64,000 nt of DNA from Sophora flavescens. Taxonomy: Eukaryota > Streptophyta > Magnoliopsida > Fabales > Fabaceae. The stretch covers positions 9,328,047-9,392,046 of the forward strand of contig CM061066.1 of NCBI GenBank assembly GCA_030762895.1. Reading direction: 5' to 3'. The translations under genes and the position numbers were made by a program. This document shows positions 12,208-23,760 of the stretch, piece by piece (positions within the stretch are counted from its first letter, which is position 1; the number at the start of each line of letters is the position of its first letter). The notes below the pieces were generated by a model, which had not been told where the DNA came from, did no database searches, and saw only the letters and a list, made by a program, of their open reading frames with translations.

Positions 12208-15200
12208 GGACCAAATTTGGGTTTTGGGTCAAAATTAGGGTTTACGGTTTGAAGTAAGGTTTTGAGTTAAAAATAGGGTTTTGGGTCAAAAATAAGGTTA
12301 GAATTAGGGTTTTGGGTCAAAATTAGTTGCTCTGGGTTAAAATTAGGGTTTTGGGTCAAAATTAGGGTTTTTGGTACAAATTAGGGGTTTGAGTTTAAAA
12401 TAGGTTTTTGGGTAAAAAAATAGGGTTAGAATTAGGGTTTTGGCTTAAAATTAGGGTTCTGGGTCAAAATTGGCGCTTAGGGTTAGAATTTGAGTTAGAA
12501 TTAGGGTTTTGGTTTAAAATTAGGGTTTCGGGTCAAAATTAGGGTTCTGGGTCAGATTTAGGGTTAGGGTCAAGATTAGGGTTTTGGGTTTGAAGTAGGG
12601 TTTTGGGTCAAAAATAGGGTTAGAATTAGGGTTTTTTGTCAAAATTTGGGCATTGGGTTACAATTAGGGTTTAGTATCAAAATTATGGTTTAGGGTTTGA
12701 ATTAGGGTTTTGAGTTAAAAATAGGATTTTGGGTCAAAATAATGGCTTTGGTTTAAAATTAGGATTTTGGGTTAAAATTATGGTTTTGGTTTAAAATTAG
12801 GGTTTCGGGTGAAAATTAGGGTTCTGGATCAAAATTAGGGTTTAGGGTTTGAATTAGGGTTAGAATTAAAATTAGCGTTCTGGTTCAAATTTAGGCTCCA
12901 AATTAGGGTTTTGTGTCAAAATTTGGGTTTTGGGACCAAATTTGGGTTTTGGGTCAAAATTAGGGTTTACGGTTTGAAGTAAGGTTTTGAGTTAAAAATA
13001 GGGTTTCGGGTCAAAAATAAGGTTAGAATTAGGGTTTTGGGTCAAAATTAGGGCTCTGGGTTAAAATTAGGGTTTTCGGTCAAAATTAGGGTTTTTGGTA
13101 CAAATGAGGGTTTTCAGTTAAAATTATGCTTTTGGGTCAAAAATAGGGTTAGAATTAGGGTTTTGGGTTAAAATTAGGGTTCTGGGTCAAAATTAGCGCT
13201 TAGGGTTAGAATTTGGGTTAGGATTAGGGTTTTGGTTTAAAATTAGGGTTTCGGGTCAAAATTAGGGTTCTGGGTCAGATTTAGGGTTAGGGTCAAGATT
13301 AGGGTTTTGGGTTTGAAGTAGGGTTTTGGGTAAAAAAGAGGGTTAGAATTAGGGTTTTTTGTCAAAATTAGGGCTTTGGGTTACAATTAGGGTTTAGTAT
13401 CAAAATTAGGGTTTAGGGTTTGAATTTGGGTTTTGGATCAAAAATAGGGTTAGAATTAGGGTTTGGGGTTAAAATTTGGGCATTGGGTCCAAATTAGGAT
13501 TTTGGCTCAAAATTAGAGTTTAGGGTTTGAATTAAGGTTTTGAGTTAAAAATAGGGTTTTGGGTTAAAAATAGGGTTAGAATTAGTGTTTTGGTTTAAAA
13601 TTAGGGTTTCGGGTCAAAATTAGGGTTCTGGGTCGGATTTAGGGTTTAAGGTTTGAAATTGGGTTGTCAGTTTAAAACAGGGTTTTGGGTCAAAAATAAT
13701 TTTAGAATTAGGGTTTTCCTTAAAATTTGGGTTATGGGTCAAAATTAGGTTTTTGGGTCAAATGAGGGTTTTGAGTTAGAAATAGGATTTTGTGTCAAAA
13801 TAGCGTTAGAATTAGGGTTTGTTTCAAAACTTGGGTTTTGGGTCCAAATTTGGGTTTTGGGTCAAAATTAGGGTTTACGGTTGAAATTAAGGTTGAGTTA
13901 AAAATAGGGTTTTAGGTAAAAAATAAGGTTAGAATGAGGGTTTGGGGTCAAAATTAGGGCTCTGGGTTAAAATTAGGGTTTTAGGTCAAAATTAGGGTTT
14001 TCGGTACAAATTAGGGTTTTGTGTTAAAAATAGGTTTTTGGGTCAAAAATAGGGTTATAATTAGGGTTTTGGCTTAAAATTAGGGTTCTTGGTCAAAATT
14101 AGTGCTTAGGGTTAGAATTAGGGTTTTGGTTTGAAATTAGGGTTTCGGGTCAAAATTAGGGTTCTGGGTCAGATTTAGGGTTAGGGTCAAAATTAGGGTT
14201 TTGGGTTTGAAGTAGGGTTTTTGGTCAAAAATAGGGTTAGAATTAGGGTTTTTTGTCAAAATTAGGGCTTTGGGTTACAATAAGGGTTTAGTATCAAAAT
14301 TAGGGTTTAGGGTTTGAATTAGGGTTTTGAGTAAAAAATAGGATTTTAGGTTAAAAATAGGGTTAGAATTAAGGTTTTGGGTCAAAATTAGGTCTTTGGG
14401 ATAAAATTAGGGTTTCAGGTCAAAATTAGGGTTTTGGTTTAAAATTCGGGTTTCGTGTGTAAAATTAGGGTTCTGGGTCAAAATTAGGGTTTGGGATTTG
14501 AATTAGGGTTAGAATTAGGGTTTTGGTTAAAATTAGGGTTCTGGGTCAAATTTAGGGTCCAAATTAGGGTTTAGGGTTCGAATTAGGTTTTGAGTTTAAA
14601 ATAGGGTTTTGGGTCAAAAATAGGGTTAGAATTAGGGTTTTGGGTTAAAATTAGGGTTTTGATGTAAAATTAGGGTTTTGGAAAAATTAGGGTTCTGGGT
14701 CAAATTTAGGGTTTAGGATCAAAATTAGGGTTTAGGGTTTGAATTAGGGTTTTGAGTTTAAAATAGGGTTTTGGGTCAAAAATAAGGTTAGAATTAGGGT
14801 TTGGGGTTAAAAAATTTGGGTATTGGGTCCAAATTAGGGTTTTGACTCAAAATTATAGTTTAGGGTTTGAATTAAGGTTTTGAGTTAAAAATAGGGTTTT
14901 GTGTCAAAAATAGGGTTAGAATTAGGGTTTTGGTTTAAAATTAGGGTTTCGGGTCAAAATTAGGGTTCTGGGTCGGATTTAGGGTTTAAGGTTTGAAATT
15001 GGGTTGTCAGTTTAGGACAGGGTTTTGGGTCAAAAATTGTTTTAGAATTAGGGTTTGCGATAAATTTTGGGTTTTGGGTCCAAATTTGGGTTTTGGGACC
15101 AAATTAGGGTTTACGGTTTGAATTAAGGTTGAGTTAAAAGTAGGGTTTTGGGTCAAAAATAAGGTTAGAAATAGGGTTTTGGGTCCAAATTAGGGCTCTG

Positions 15201-16460
15201 GGTTAAAATTAGGGTTTTGGGTCAAAATTAGGGTTTTTGGTACAAATTAGGGTTTTGAGTTAAAAATATGTTTTTGGGTCAAAAATAGGGTTAGAATTAG
15301 GGTTTTGGGTTAAAATTCGGGTTGTGGGTCAAAACTTGGGTTTTGGATCCAAATTTGGGTTTTGGGTCAAAATTAGGGTTTTTGTTACAAATTAGGGTTT
15401 TGTGTTAAAAATAGGTTTTTGGGTCAAAAATAGGGTTAGAATTAGGGTTTTGGGTTACAATTAGGGTTCTGGGTCAAAATTAGTGCTTAGGGTTAGAATT
15501 AGTGTTTTGGTTTAAAATTAGGGTTTCGGGTCAAAATTAGGGTTCTGGGTCAGATTTAGGGTTAGGGTCAAAATTAGGGTTTTGGGTTTGAAGTAGGGTT
15601 TTGGGTCAAAAATAGGGTTAGAATTAGGGTTTTTTGTCAAATTTAGGGCTTTGGGTTACAATATGGGTTTAGTATCAAAATTAGGGTTTAGGGTTTGAAT
15701 TAGGGTTTTGAGTTAAAATTAGGATTTTAGGTTAAAAATAGGGTTAGAATTAAGGTTTTGGGTCAAAATTAGGGCTTTGGCTTAAAATTAGGGTTTCATG
15801 TCAAAATTAGAGTTTTGGTTTAAAATTAGGGTTTCGTGTGAAAATTAGGGTTCTGGGTCAAAATTAGGGTTTAGGATTTGAATTAGGGTTAGAATTAGGG
15901 TTAGAATTAGGGTTTTGGTTAAAATTAGGGTTCTGGGTCAAATTTAGGGTCCAAATTAGGGTTTAGGGTTTCAATTAGGTTTTGAGTTTAAAATTAGGGT
16001 CCAAATCAGGGTTTTGGGTTAAAATTAGGGTTTTGAGTTAAAATTAGGGTTTTGGAAAAATTATGGGTCTGGGTCAAATTTAGGGTTTAGGATCAAAATT
16101 AGGGTTTGAATTAGGGTTTTGAGTTTAAAATAGGGTTTTGGGTCAAAAATAAGGTTAGAATTAGGGTTTGGGGTTAAAATTTGGGTATTGGGTCCAAATT
16201 AGGGTTTTGGCTCAAAATTAGAGTTTAGGGTTTGAATTAAGGTTTTGAGTTAAAAATAGGTTTTGGGTCAAAAATTGGGTTAGAATTAGGGTTTTGGTTT
16301 AAAATTAGGGTTTCGGCTCAAAATTAGGGTTCTGGGTCAGATTTAGGGTTTAAGGGTTGAAATTGGGTTGTCAGTTTAAGACAGGGTTTTGGGTCAAAAA
16401 TAGTTTTAGAATTAGGGTTTTCGTTAAAATTTGGGTTATGGGTCAAATGAGGGTTTTGAG
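12208..16460. repeat. Telomere-like satellite, G-rich strand on top, about 1.35 kb period
   Basis: The same satellite resumes at the target duplication of the LTR. It is more diverged from the 1.9 kb unit of 1-8446. A marker around GGTTCTGGGTCGGATTTAGG, followed by AAATTGGGTTGTCAGTTTA, recurs at about 13631, 14971 and, with a variant, 16335. The spacings are 1340 and 1364 bp. No genes are visible. Confidence 0.88.
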
Positions 16461-16471
16461 TTTTTTTTTTT
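16461..16471 (-). other. LINE poly(A) tail (T run on plus strand)
   Basis: Eleven T residues lie between the satellite (GAGGGTTTTGAG) and the LINE 3' UTR. This marks the 3' end created by target-primed reverse transcription. The related copy has 12 A at 26701-26712. Confidence 0.88.
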
Positions 16472-16641
16472 AAGCAAAAAGGAGTGCAGAAGCATCACTA
16501 CAGTGGAAATCATCCCAACTATGTTGGCACCAAAACCACTACCAATCATCTGCAGCACCCCAAAGTATTATTAAAAACAAAAGAAAGAAATACAAGAAAA
16601 CATGGGGGGACATAGGACCTTACCCATGAGAAGAGGGGGGA

Positions 16642-19600
16642 TTACAAGAATCTATAATTAGGCATACCCCACCTATTACAGAAGAAATCATACCTAATAA
16701 AACTGGGAATCAGGCTCCACCAAGTGAAGCATTTAGAACTGACTCCAAAATTGGCTAGCTTATCAGCACAGTGATTAGCTTCTCTAAAAACATGAGAGAT
16801 CAAGAAAGTTAAGTTTGAGGCCAAAGCAATACAGTTTCTCCATTTAGTTCTAATCTTCCAAGGAGCTAAGTCTGGGTTCGATTAAGCAAGAACCACAAGA
16901 GAAGAGTCACATTCCAGCCATAATCTGGACCAGCCCCTCTCAACAGCAATCTGAATTGCTGTCATGGCAGCAAGCAGTTCAGCAGAGAAAGAGTCCTGAG
17001 TTCCATAGAATTCTGCAAAACAGCCAAGAGTAGCTCCACAACTGTCTCTAAAGATTGCACCACCACCAGCTTGACCCGAAGAGCCTTTAGAGGCCCCATC
17101 TGTATTTACTTTAATCCAGCCTGGTAGAGGAGGGGTCCAAACAACATGGAGGATTTTAGGAGAGGCTCTCGGATGGCCTTTGATCCTCAGCAGCTCAAAG
17201 ATTCTCAATTCCTTAGCAGAAGAGAACATTTTATTTGCAGAAACATTACCAGACAAAGAGATGGAGGCTTTGAGCATGCTAGTAGCTGCTCTCACTGTGA
17301 TTGTTCTATCATCAAACTTCAGTTTATTTCTTGAGAACCAAATGATCCAAAAGGAATTAACAATAGCTGCAGTTATAGTGTCTTTCATTTGCAGGCTCCA
17401 CTGCTTATGGCAAAGGGAGAGAATAGAGAATACAGAAGAAGTGTCCACCTGCACATCAAAGACTGATCCAAGCCAGTGCCAAATTTGCTTCGCAAAGGGA
17501 CAAGCTAAGAATACGTGGTCTGCACTTTCTGCTGCAGACAAGCAGAGACTGCAAACAGAAACAGTGCAGCAGCCCCTCTTTTGAAGCTGATCTTCAGTAG
17601 GCAACTTATTATGAATAAGCCTCCAGATGACAAAAGACTTAGAGGGAGGAATTGCCCTATTCCAAATCAGCTTAGACCAGTCACAAATGGGATGCCTAAT
17701 GTCTAAGAAATGGAAAGCTTCTTTGAAAGATAAACCACCCGAGGTTGAGTGCTGCCAAATAAGAGTGTCCACTACAGGGAAAACAGGAATGTCCAAATGA
17801 GGCAGCTCCTGACCAAAAATTGGGAGGTTAGCCATTAGAGATGCAGGAATAATCCATCTGCCATCCCTTATAAAGTCAGCAAGCTTGGCTTTCAGTTTAT
17901 GCTGCAGGCTGTGAGGAACTTGCAGCAGAACTGCCAAGGGCTTTGAGAGCCATTTGTCAGTCCAGAAGTTAATTGATGAACCATCTCCAATCTGCCAAAC
18001 AGAATTGTTAAGAACCGACTGCATATGATTTTTAATGCCAGGCCATAAGGAAGACTTGACATAGGTGGGGACAGGCTTGCAGTGATGAGAGAATCTGCTC
18101 CTAAGAAATGTAGCCCATTCAGCACAAGAGGAAACCAACTCAAAAGATAATTTCAGAAGAGCAGCATCATTGAGAGCTAACAAAGATTTAATGCCCAATC
18201 CACCTTCCAGAACAGGTCTGCAGAGTTTCTTCCAAGCAACTGTGCAGATTTTCTTGACATTAGGATCTCCAGACCAAATAAAATTCCTAATGGATTTGTC
18301 TAGATCCTTAAGAACAGATGAGGGCCAACAGTAGACATGAAAGCTATAAAGCATCATACTGTTGATCACAGACTTGACAAGCTCAACCCTTCCCATGATT
18401 GAAAGAAGTTTACCTTTCCAAGAGGCAAGTTTGGAGGTGATTCTGTCTGCTAAAGGCTGCAAGTGAATTCTTCTTGGCTTGCCCTTGAAAATTGGAACAC
18501 CAAGATAATTGAAAGGAAAGGATCCAGCAGAAAATCCAAGCATCTGAGCCACTTTGGATGACTTGTTAGGGGAGATACTACCCGAGTAGAATTTACACTT
18601 GTTGAGGCTAAGCCTTTGACCTGAAGCAGCTCCATACTCAGCAAAGAGGCTCATCAGAGCTTCAAGACCCCTCTTGCTACCCTTACATAGAACAAGTACA
18701 TCATCGGCATACAAGACATGGCTAGGAGAAGCAAGGCTCCTAGGACCAGAAATCGTTTGTAACACTCCAGAGCTGACAAGGGCAGATATTCCTCTACTCA
18801 AGGCATCTTGACAAGAAGACAGAAAAGCAGAGGTGAAAGAGGGTCACCCTGCCTAACCCCTCTTTTACAGGCAAAGAAACCTTCTGGTTTACCATTGATC
18901 AGAAAGGATAGCTTAGCAGAGTGAAGGATTGTTTTGATCCAATTGCAGAAAGTAAGATTGAAACCAAAAGCTTTCAAAACAGAAATAATGAATTTCCAGT
19001 CCAATGTGTCAAAAGCCTTTTTAATGTCAAGCTTAAGGGCCAGATTTCCACCATAGGCCTTATAGTCCAACAAATTACAAGCCTCTGAAGCAATACAAAT
19101 GCACTCCTTGATGTTTCTACCTTTGACAAAACCTCTTTGCTGTGGAGAAATGATTCTGGCTGCAATATTTGCTAATCTGTCAGCTAGCACCTTTGTAATG
19201 ATTTTAAGTTGAAAATTGGCTAAAGCAATAGGTCTATAGTCTTCAATTCTATCAGCATGTGGCATTTTTGGAATCAGAACTACCAGATTGGAATTCATGT
19301 TAGGCAAGAGCCAATTCTGAGCAAAAACTTGATTGACTGCCCTACACACATCAGTGCCAATAATATCCCAGTAGGATTGGTAGAAACAACCACCAAAGCC
19401 ATCAGGACCAGGTGCACCATCACCATTCATTGCAAAGACAGCATTCTTTATTTCCTCCATAGAAGGCAGTCTTGTCAACAAACTGTTTTCTTCAGCTGTA
19501 ACAGCATTGGGAATAACCCTGTTTATGAGATCATTAGGCTGACAATCATTAAGGACTGCATACAGATTTGAGAAGAAGTCAATGACATGGTTAGTCAAGC

Positions 19601-20773
19601 CCCCTGCATCATCAATGATAGCATCTCCACACTTAAGCATACTCAAAGATTTAGCAGCATATCTGGTTTTTGCAATTCTATGAAAAAAAGCAGTGTTTCT
19701 GTCCCCTTGGCAATGCCAATCAACCCTGGATTTTTCTCTCCAAAACTCCTCTTCAAACAGAAGAGCCTGCTGCAATTCAGTTTGTGCTAGAACTTCTTGC
19801 TCCATGAGATCATCACTCACACCTCTGGAATTAATGAGTTGCTGGACCGAATCCACAGCAGCCAAGGCAGCCTTAAATCTGTGATGCACATTCCCAAAAA
19901 CCAGCTTGTTCCAATTTTTTAGTTCAACTTTTAAGGATTTCAGCTTCTGTGAGAGAACATACATTGGACAGCCATACACAGGCTTGCACCACACTTCCTT
20001 AATGAGCCTATAACAATCCGGATGACCAATCCACATTTTATGAAATTTAAAAGCAGAAGGGAAGGACTGAGCCAATCTAGAGCAGGTTACCATTATGGGA
20101 AAGTGGTCAGACTGAGATCTAATCAAGGTACATCAATAGGTTGAGTTCCAATTGTCTAGCCAAGCTTCATTACAAAGGGATCTATCCAGCCGTTTTTCAG
20201 TGTGAGCAGACCCCCTTCTCCTATTACTCCAAGTAAAACTGGCTCCTCTAGTAGGGAGATGGATCAGGCTGGCTGCATCAGTGAAGTTCTTAAAGTCTTC
20301 ACAAGCAGCCTTGAGAGGTAAGGAAGATCCTCTAACTTCATGGGATCCCAAAATAGAATTAAATCACCTAGCATGCACCAAGGCCCAGGATTGTTGACCT
20401 GCAGACTAATTAATTCTGTCCAAAGGGATCTCCTAGAGAGATGAGAAGTGTTAGCATAAATAGCTGAGACAAAAAAATCTTTTCCATCTATGTTTATCTG
20501 AAATGAACACTGCTGAGTAGAGCATGACAGAGAGGTAGGAGATAACTGGATACTACATAACCCCCATATGTTTGGCAGAAGACTACCCCTATCATTTAGA
20601 CAAAAAACCTTTAAGTTAAGCTGCCTCCAAAAGGAGTCTGAAACATCAGAAACCTTGATCCACGGCTCAGAAATGAAGACAAAATCTGGTTTGTTAGCCA
20701 TACAGAAATTCTTGAAAACCAACCTTGTACTAGGATTTCCAAAACCCCTATAATTCCAATATATGATTTTCAT
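16642..20773 (-). pseudogene. LINE ORF2: endonuclease, reverse transcriptase, RNase H (broken)
   Basis: ORF2 would encode about 1377 residues if its two single-base deletions were allowed for. Domains in order: an N-terminal EEP/APE-type endonuclease (IIYWNYRGFG at the start, FISEPW, later SDHFPI near 20110); reverse transcriptase (LDIKKAFD with its Asp near 19027, RQGDPLSP near 18845, YADD at 18700-18711); a zf-RVT Cys/His module near 17590-17490; and a C-terminal RNase H (NTDGAS near 17100, SAELLAAM near 16977, LECDSS near 16905, HVFREANHCADKLA near 16770). Lesions: a one-base loss near 20361 turns the endonuclease GDFN motif into another frame; a TGA at 20133-20135; a one-base loss near 18820 just after the RT GDPLSP motif; and a TAA at 16882-16884 inside RNase H. 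The RNase H domain is typical of plant L1-clade elements. The protein nicks the target and copies the LINE RNA into the nick. Confidence 0.94.
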
Positions 20774-20775
20774 TA
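20771..20775 (-). promoter_or_regulatory. TAATG stop-start overlap of LINE ORF1 and ORF2
   Basis: On the minus strand the ORF1 stop TAA (20775-20773) shares its last A with the ORF2 ATG (20773-20771). Such overlaps are the known substrate of translational reinitiation in some bicistronic LINEs. Use of that mechanism here is an inference. Confidence 0.7.
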
Positions 20776-21799
20776 GGCAAACTGTGTAGGTCCACCCCTT
20801 AATCGGGCAAAGGTTTTTTCCTGCTGTGCTGCCTTAGCAGCCTTTTGCCTTAATTTTTTCTTCTTAGACTTAGAAATGACATTTGAAAAATCATCTTCTT
20901 GAGAGGTCAAGAGGTATTTACTAGGGTCAGCCCTTCCAGTTAGAGGGGGCTGAGTCACCCCAATGGCAACATCAAGATTGTCTTCCTCATGACCCCAAAA
21001 CTGGCTGACAATTTGCAAATCAGAAGTCACAACTTGATTCCTGATATCACTGTAAGGAGTGACAGTAATAGTGCAACTCCCTAAAGGCTTTGTAACAAGA
21101 GGAATATTACCTTGAGGAGGCATAGAGATCTCATTGCCTGCAAACAAAACCTGATCATTGTGCTGTGAAGGGGAGCAGTTCACAGGAGTATCTGCCACAA
21201 AGGTCCCAGTACTGGAGACAGACTGTTGGATAGGAGAGATGGGCTCACATTCTGCAGGAGAGTGTTACATGACCCCACAGATAGGTGAAAGCACCTTTGC
21301 CACATTCAAAGGATCCGAGGGCTGAACAAATCCTAGAAGAGGATTAGTGGAAACTTGAGCTTCAGGCTCAGTGCATGGGACATTATTAACTCCCAAAAAA
21401 TCATCCGGTGCAATGACTGTCTCCACAGAGATTAAGTTGGATTTGTTGGTACCTGCCACCTGAACCAAATTTGGTTCAATACTATGATCTGCATAAGCAA
21501 CTCCTTTGCCTTTATCCCCAGTACTCCTTGCTGTTTCCTTCGGGGTCTCAGTATTTCCTTGATTTGTTTTTGGCACATATTGCACTGTGATGAGCCTCTG
21601 TTTGACTGGTTTTATAACTAGTAAAGACCTTGGCTTTGTGCTTATTTTATATCATTTTTACCCAAATTAGACTTGATTGTCCTTAAGTAGTAATTTGAGT
21701 CTGTAAAGTGTTTTTAAGTTAATTTAGTTGATTTAGAATGAATAAAGTATTTACTTTTATTTTCTATTTTCAGGTTAATAAAAAGGAATAATTCAGGGT

Positions 21800-22085
21800 T
21801 TCTCGCCCGCGAGAAAACCTTGTCTCGCGACCCATCTAATGCGATTGTTCCAAGAAAATGCAAGGTCTCTGGTTCGCCCCGCGAAGAAATGGCTTGCCTC
21901 GCGAGTCATCCAACCATGAAAAGTCAGAGACGATCACGGCTTGCCCGTGTGGAAGGGCACGGGCGTTGCAGTTTGGGAATTTGAAGCGTTCGCCTCGCGA
22001 AGCTATCCTCGCCTCGCGAGAAGACCAAGAGTTGCAGACCTTTCGTGTTATTCGCCTCGCGAGCAGTGCTTCGCCTCGCGAGGCC
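21800..22085 (+). repeat. Cluster of CTCGCGAG-type palindromic motifs
   Basis: About eight matches or near-matches to TTCGCCTCGCGAG occur within 290 bp (for example near 21897, 21993, 22012, 22060 and 22075), upstream of the element's TATA box. The core CTCGCGAG is a perfect palindrome and CpG-dense in an AT-rich setting. The second copy of the element has the same cluster at 63690-63925. The position suggests U3 promoter or enhancer repeats; the binding factor is unknown. Confidence 0.75.
21943..21964 (+). other. Short hairpin GCCCGTG-N8-CACGGGC conserved in both element copies
   Basis: A perfect 7-bp stem (GCCCGTG/CACGGGC) has an 8-nt loop. The copy at 62945-64000 keeps CCCGTG...CACGGG although the loop differs. 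It lies among the CTCGCGAG motifs, so it may be a protein-binding dyad and not an RNA structure. Confidence 0.5.
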
Positions 22086-22102
22086 TTGAATTTCAGAAGT
22101 TG

Positions 22103-22110
22103 TATATAAA
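22103..22110 (+). promoter_or_regulatory. Probable TATA box of the 1251-bp LTR
   Basis: TATATAAA lies just downstream of the CTCGCGAG cluster. The other copy has TATATAAG at the equivalent place (63662-63669 on the complementary strand). Position in the middle of the element with a C/T-rich stretch following fits a U3/R boundary. Confidence 0.55.
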
Positions 22111-23760
22111 CTGCTCTATGGCAGAATGAAAAGGTGGCTAGTCAGTTTTGGCTAAGTCTCAGTTAGTAGTTAATTAGTTTTAGTCTTATTTTCTCTTTCT
22201 TTTGTTTTGCTTCTGTAATGGAGAGCTAGTCTCCTAGATTAATCTACTGTAATTGGTTTCCTTTTCCACACTTGAGGTTCTGTGATTCCTCTTTCATTTG
22301 CTTTTCTCTTTTCAATGCAATGCTGTATGTTTCTGTTTGTTATTTCAGTAATATATAGTGTGGTATTGTTTCATTTCGGTGATGCTATGTTCCTATATAT
22401 AATCGCGTTTGTTATTTCGCGTGTGTTCATTCATGTTCGTTTGTTCATGAGAGCTTAACCCCGTTTGTTATTTCGGGAATAGGAACATACATCTGTAGTA
22501 GCGGTTTTCATTTGTTAATTGTTGCTACAACCGGGAGGGGATTAGTATCTGCTTAGGATTTGCATGAACCGATGATAGTGGGAAACCGAGAACAGTAGGT
22601 TAATCGTCCTTTAGTTTATTTGCTAATCTCTTAAACTGTTTTGTTTCCCTTCTCTGTTTTTGATTTATTTTGTTAATTTAGTTTTAATCTCAAAACCCCT
22701 CAATCTGACTTTTTCTAACTTTTTCTGTTAATAATAACAACACTAAAGAGTCCTTGAGAGACGATCCGAGTTGTCGCTCTATACTGCATTATTTTCATAA
22801 TCGCTCGTTCTTTTTGGCGCGTGGCGACAGCGCGACCACACTGCCTTTTTTGGAGGATTTTTCTGAACAACATTCAAGTCCTTTGGAGCCGAAGATCCTC
22901 CTGATTTATGCTTTCTGCAATTAGCACTGGAGTGGCCAATAATCTTGCAAGATGAGCAGAATGAAGGGAGTTGCTCATATTCTATATCAACAAAGAAAGC
23001 GAAGTCTTCTGTCTCCACAAGGATCCTATCTCGCAGATCCACAGTAAGATCAATCTCAATGAGGATTCTATCAAAGTGGCCGAAAGATCTTGTCATAGTA
23101 ACTTCATCTAATGCAATTGGCACACCAATACCACCACCAATCTCGAACAAGATCTTTGGCCGCCAATATTCTCGGGGCAAACCATGGAGCCGGACCCAAC
23201 ATTGTGCATGGGTTTGACGTAAGGTATTAGGGTTAAAATCCGGGATCCAAGACGACAATCTCAGCACACCAGGGTTTAAATTCAAAACCCCAGCAGATCT
23301 GATTCGGCGTTGATCCTCTAAGGAGGAGAAACTGAACTCATAGAAGCCTTTTCCCAGCGAAACTACAGACCATGTAGCGATAGGTTTCCAAACCTTGAGA
23401 AGCTTGGATCGCAAGTCACCCAGTTTTATTGGAGAATCTCCCTTGGGCGAGAATTAGGGCCAATGGACGAGGTTTTGGCATTCTTGGACACCAGCCTGGT
23501 ATTCAGATTCAGAAATCTTTATCGCCCATTTGTCACCCTTCAAGCAAGGTTTTGGAAGTTGGTTAATAGGGATGTCAAAAGAAGTAGAAACCGCCTGTGC
23601 GAAGGTCTTTTTTGGAGGCAGAACAGGACAATTCGAAGGAGAAGAAAGGGGAGCAAGGAAACTCCATGGAACAATAGGATCGTTAGCCATGAAGATCATG
23701 CAAAACCCTAGAAGATCACTGGAAGAGAAACCCTAGCAGAGCCATCATCTGGACCACACT

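Larger units (their letters stand above)
21588..22838 (+). mobile_element. Solo LTR-like element, 1251 bp, nested in LINE ORF1
   Basis: The boundaries are exact. The element starts TGATGAGCC, ends GCGCGACCA, and is flanked by the 5-bp duplication CACTG (21583-21587 and 22839-22843). Without it LINE ORF1 reads through. TG...CA ends plus a 5-bp duplication suggest an LTR. A TATA box (22103-22110) roughly in the middle and a CTCGCGAG motif cluster upstream of it resemble U3 enhancer, promoter and R-U5 order on the plus strand. No coding sequence is present, so it is a solo LTR or another small LTR-derived element. A second copy, reversed, begins at 62945. The superfamily is not determined; the end sequence is not a standard primer-binding site, and it lies inside the element. 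Confidence 0.85.
20773..23699 (-). pseudogene. LINE ORF1: DUF4283 / CCHC-type RNA-binding protein (broken)
   Basis: The uninterrupted frame would be about 556 residues. The N-terminal part contains the DUF4283-like region (ending around VRLHGLPREYW near 23190), followed by a CCHC-like zinc knuckle, CSSCKIIGHSSANCRKH, near 22950. The C-terminal part (20773-21585) is low complexity and rich in Lys, Gln and Ser, with a basic stretch near 20850. ORF1 proteins coat LINE RNA. Two in-frame TAA codons break it (23454-23456 and 21265-21267), and a 1251-bp element is inserted at 21588-22838. Removing that element and one CACTG copy rejoins the frame exactly (573 nt, 191 codons, between the flanking frames). 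The start was taken at ATG 23699; the ATG four codons later (MANDPIVPW) is equally plausible. The stop TAA overlaps the ORF2 ATG by one base (TAATG). Confidence 0.9.
16461..23760 (-). mobile_element. Plant L1-type LINE retrotransposon, near full length, degenerate
   Basis: A non-LTR retrotransposon is inserted in the satellite. It reads right to left and ends in an 11-base poly(A) (plus-strand T run at 16461-16471). After subtracting a nested 1256-bp insertion and duplication it is about 6.0 kb, the normal size for a plant L1-clade LINE. It has a short 5' leader of about 60 bp, ORF1 (DUF4283 type with a zinc knuckle) and ORF2 (endonuclease, reverse transcriptase, zf-RVT, RNase H). The target duplication is not clear; AGTTT on both sides is possible but short. 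It has three nonsense codons before the normal ends of the reading frames plus one near the 3' end, two single-base deletions and one insertion, so this copy is inactive. A second copy of the same family lies at 26202-26712. Confidence 0.95.

Noticed and set aside
17146..19884. Plus-strand frames of 60-134 codons opposite LINE ORF2
   Set aside because: They are antisense shadows of the LINE coding sequence, without motifs.
21858..22129. Arg/Ser-rich small protein shared by both 1.25 kb elements
   Set aside because: The similarity follows from nucleotide identity of the CTCGCGAG cluster. The frame has different starts and ends in the two copies.
22811..22838. tRNA primer-binding site (TTTTTGGCGCG resembles the start of a tRNA-Asp type site)
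   Set aside because: It diverges after the first bases and lies inside the target duplications, so it is part of the element end, not internal retrotransposon sequence.
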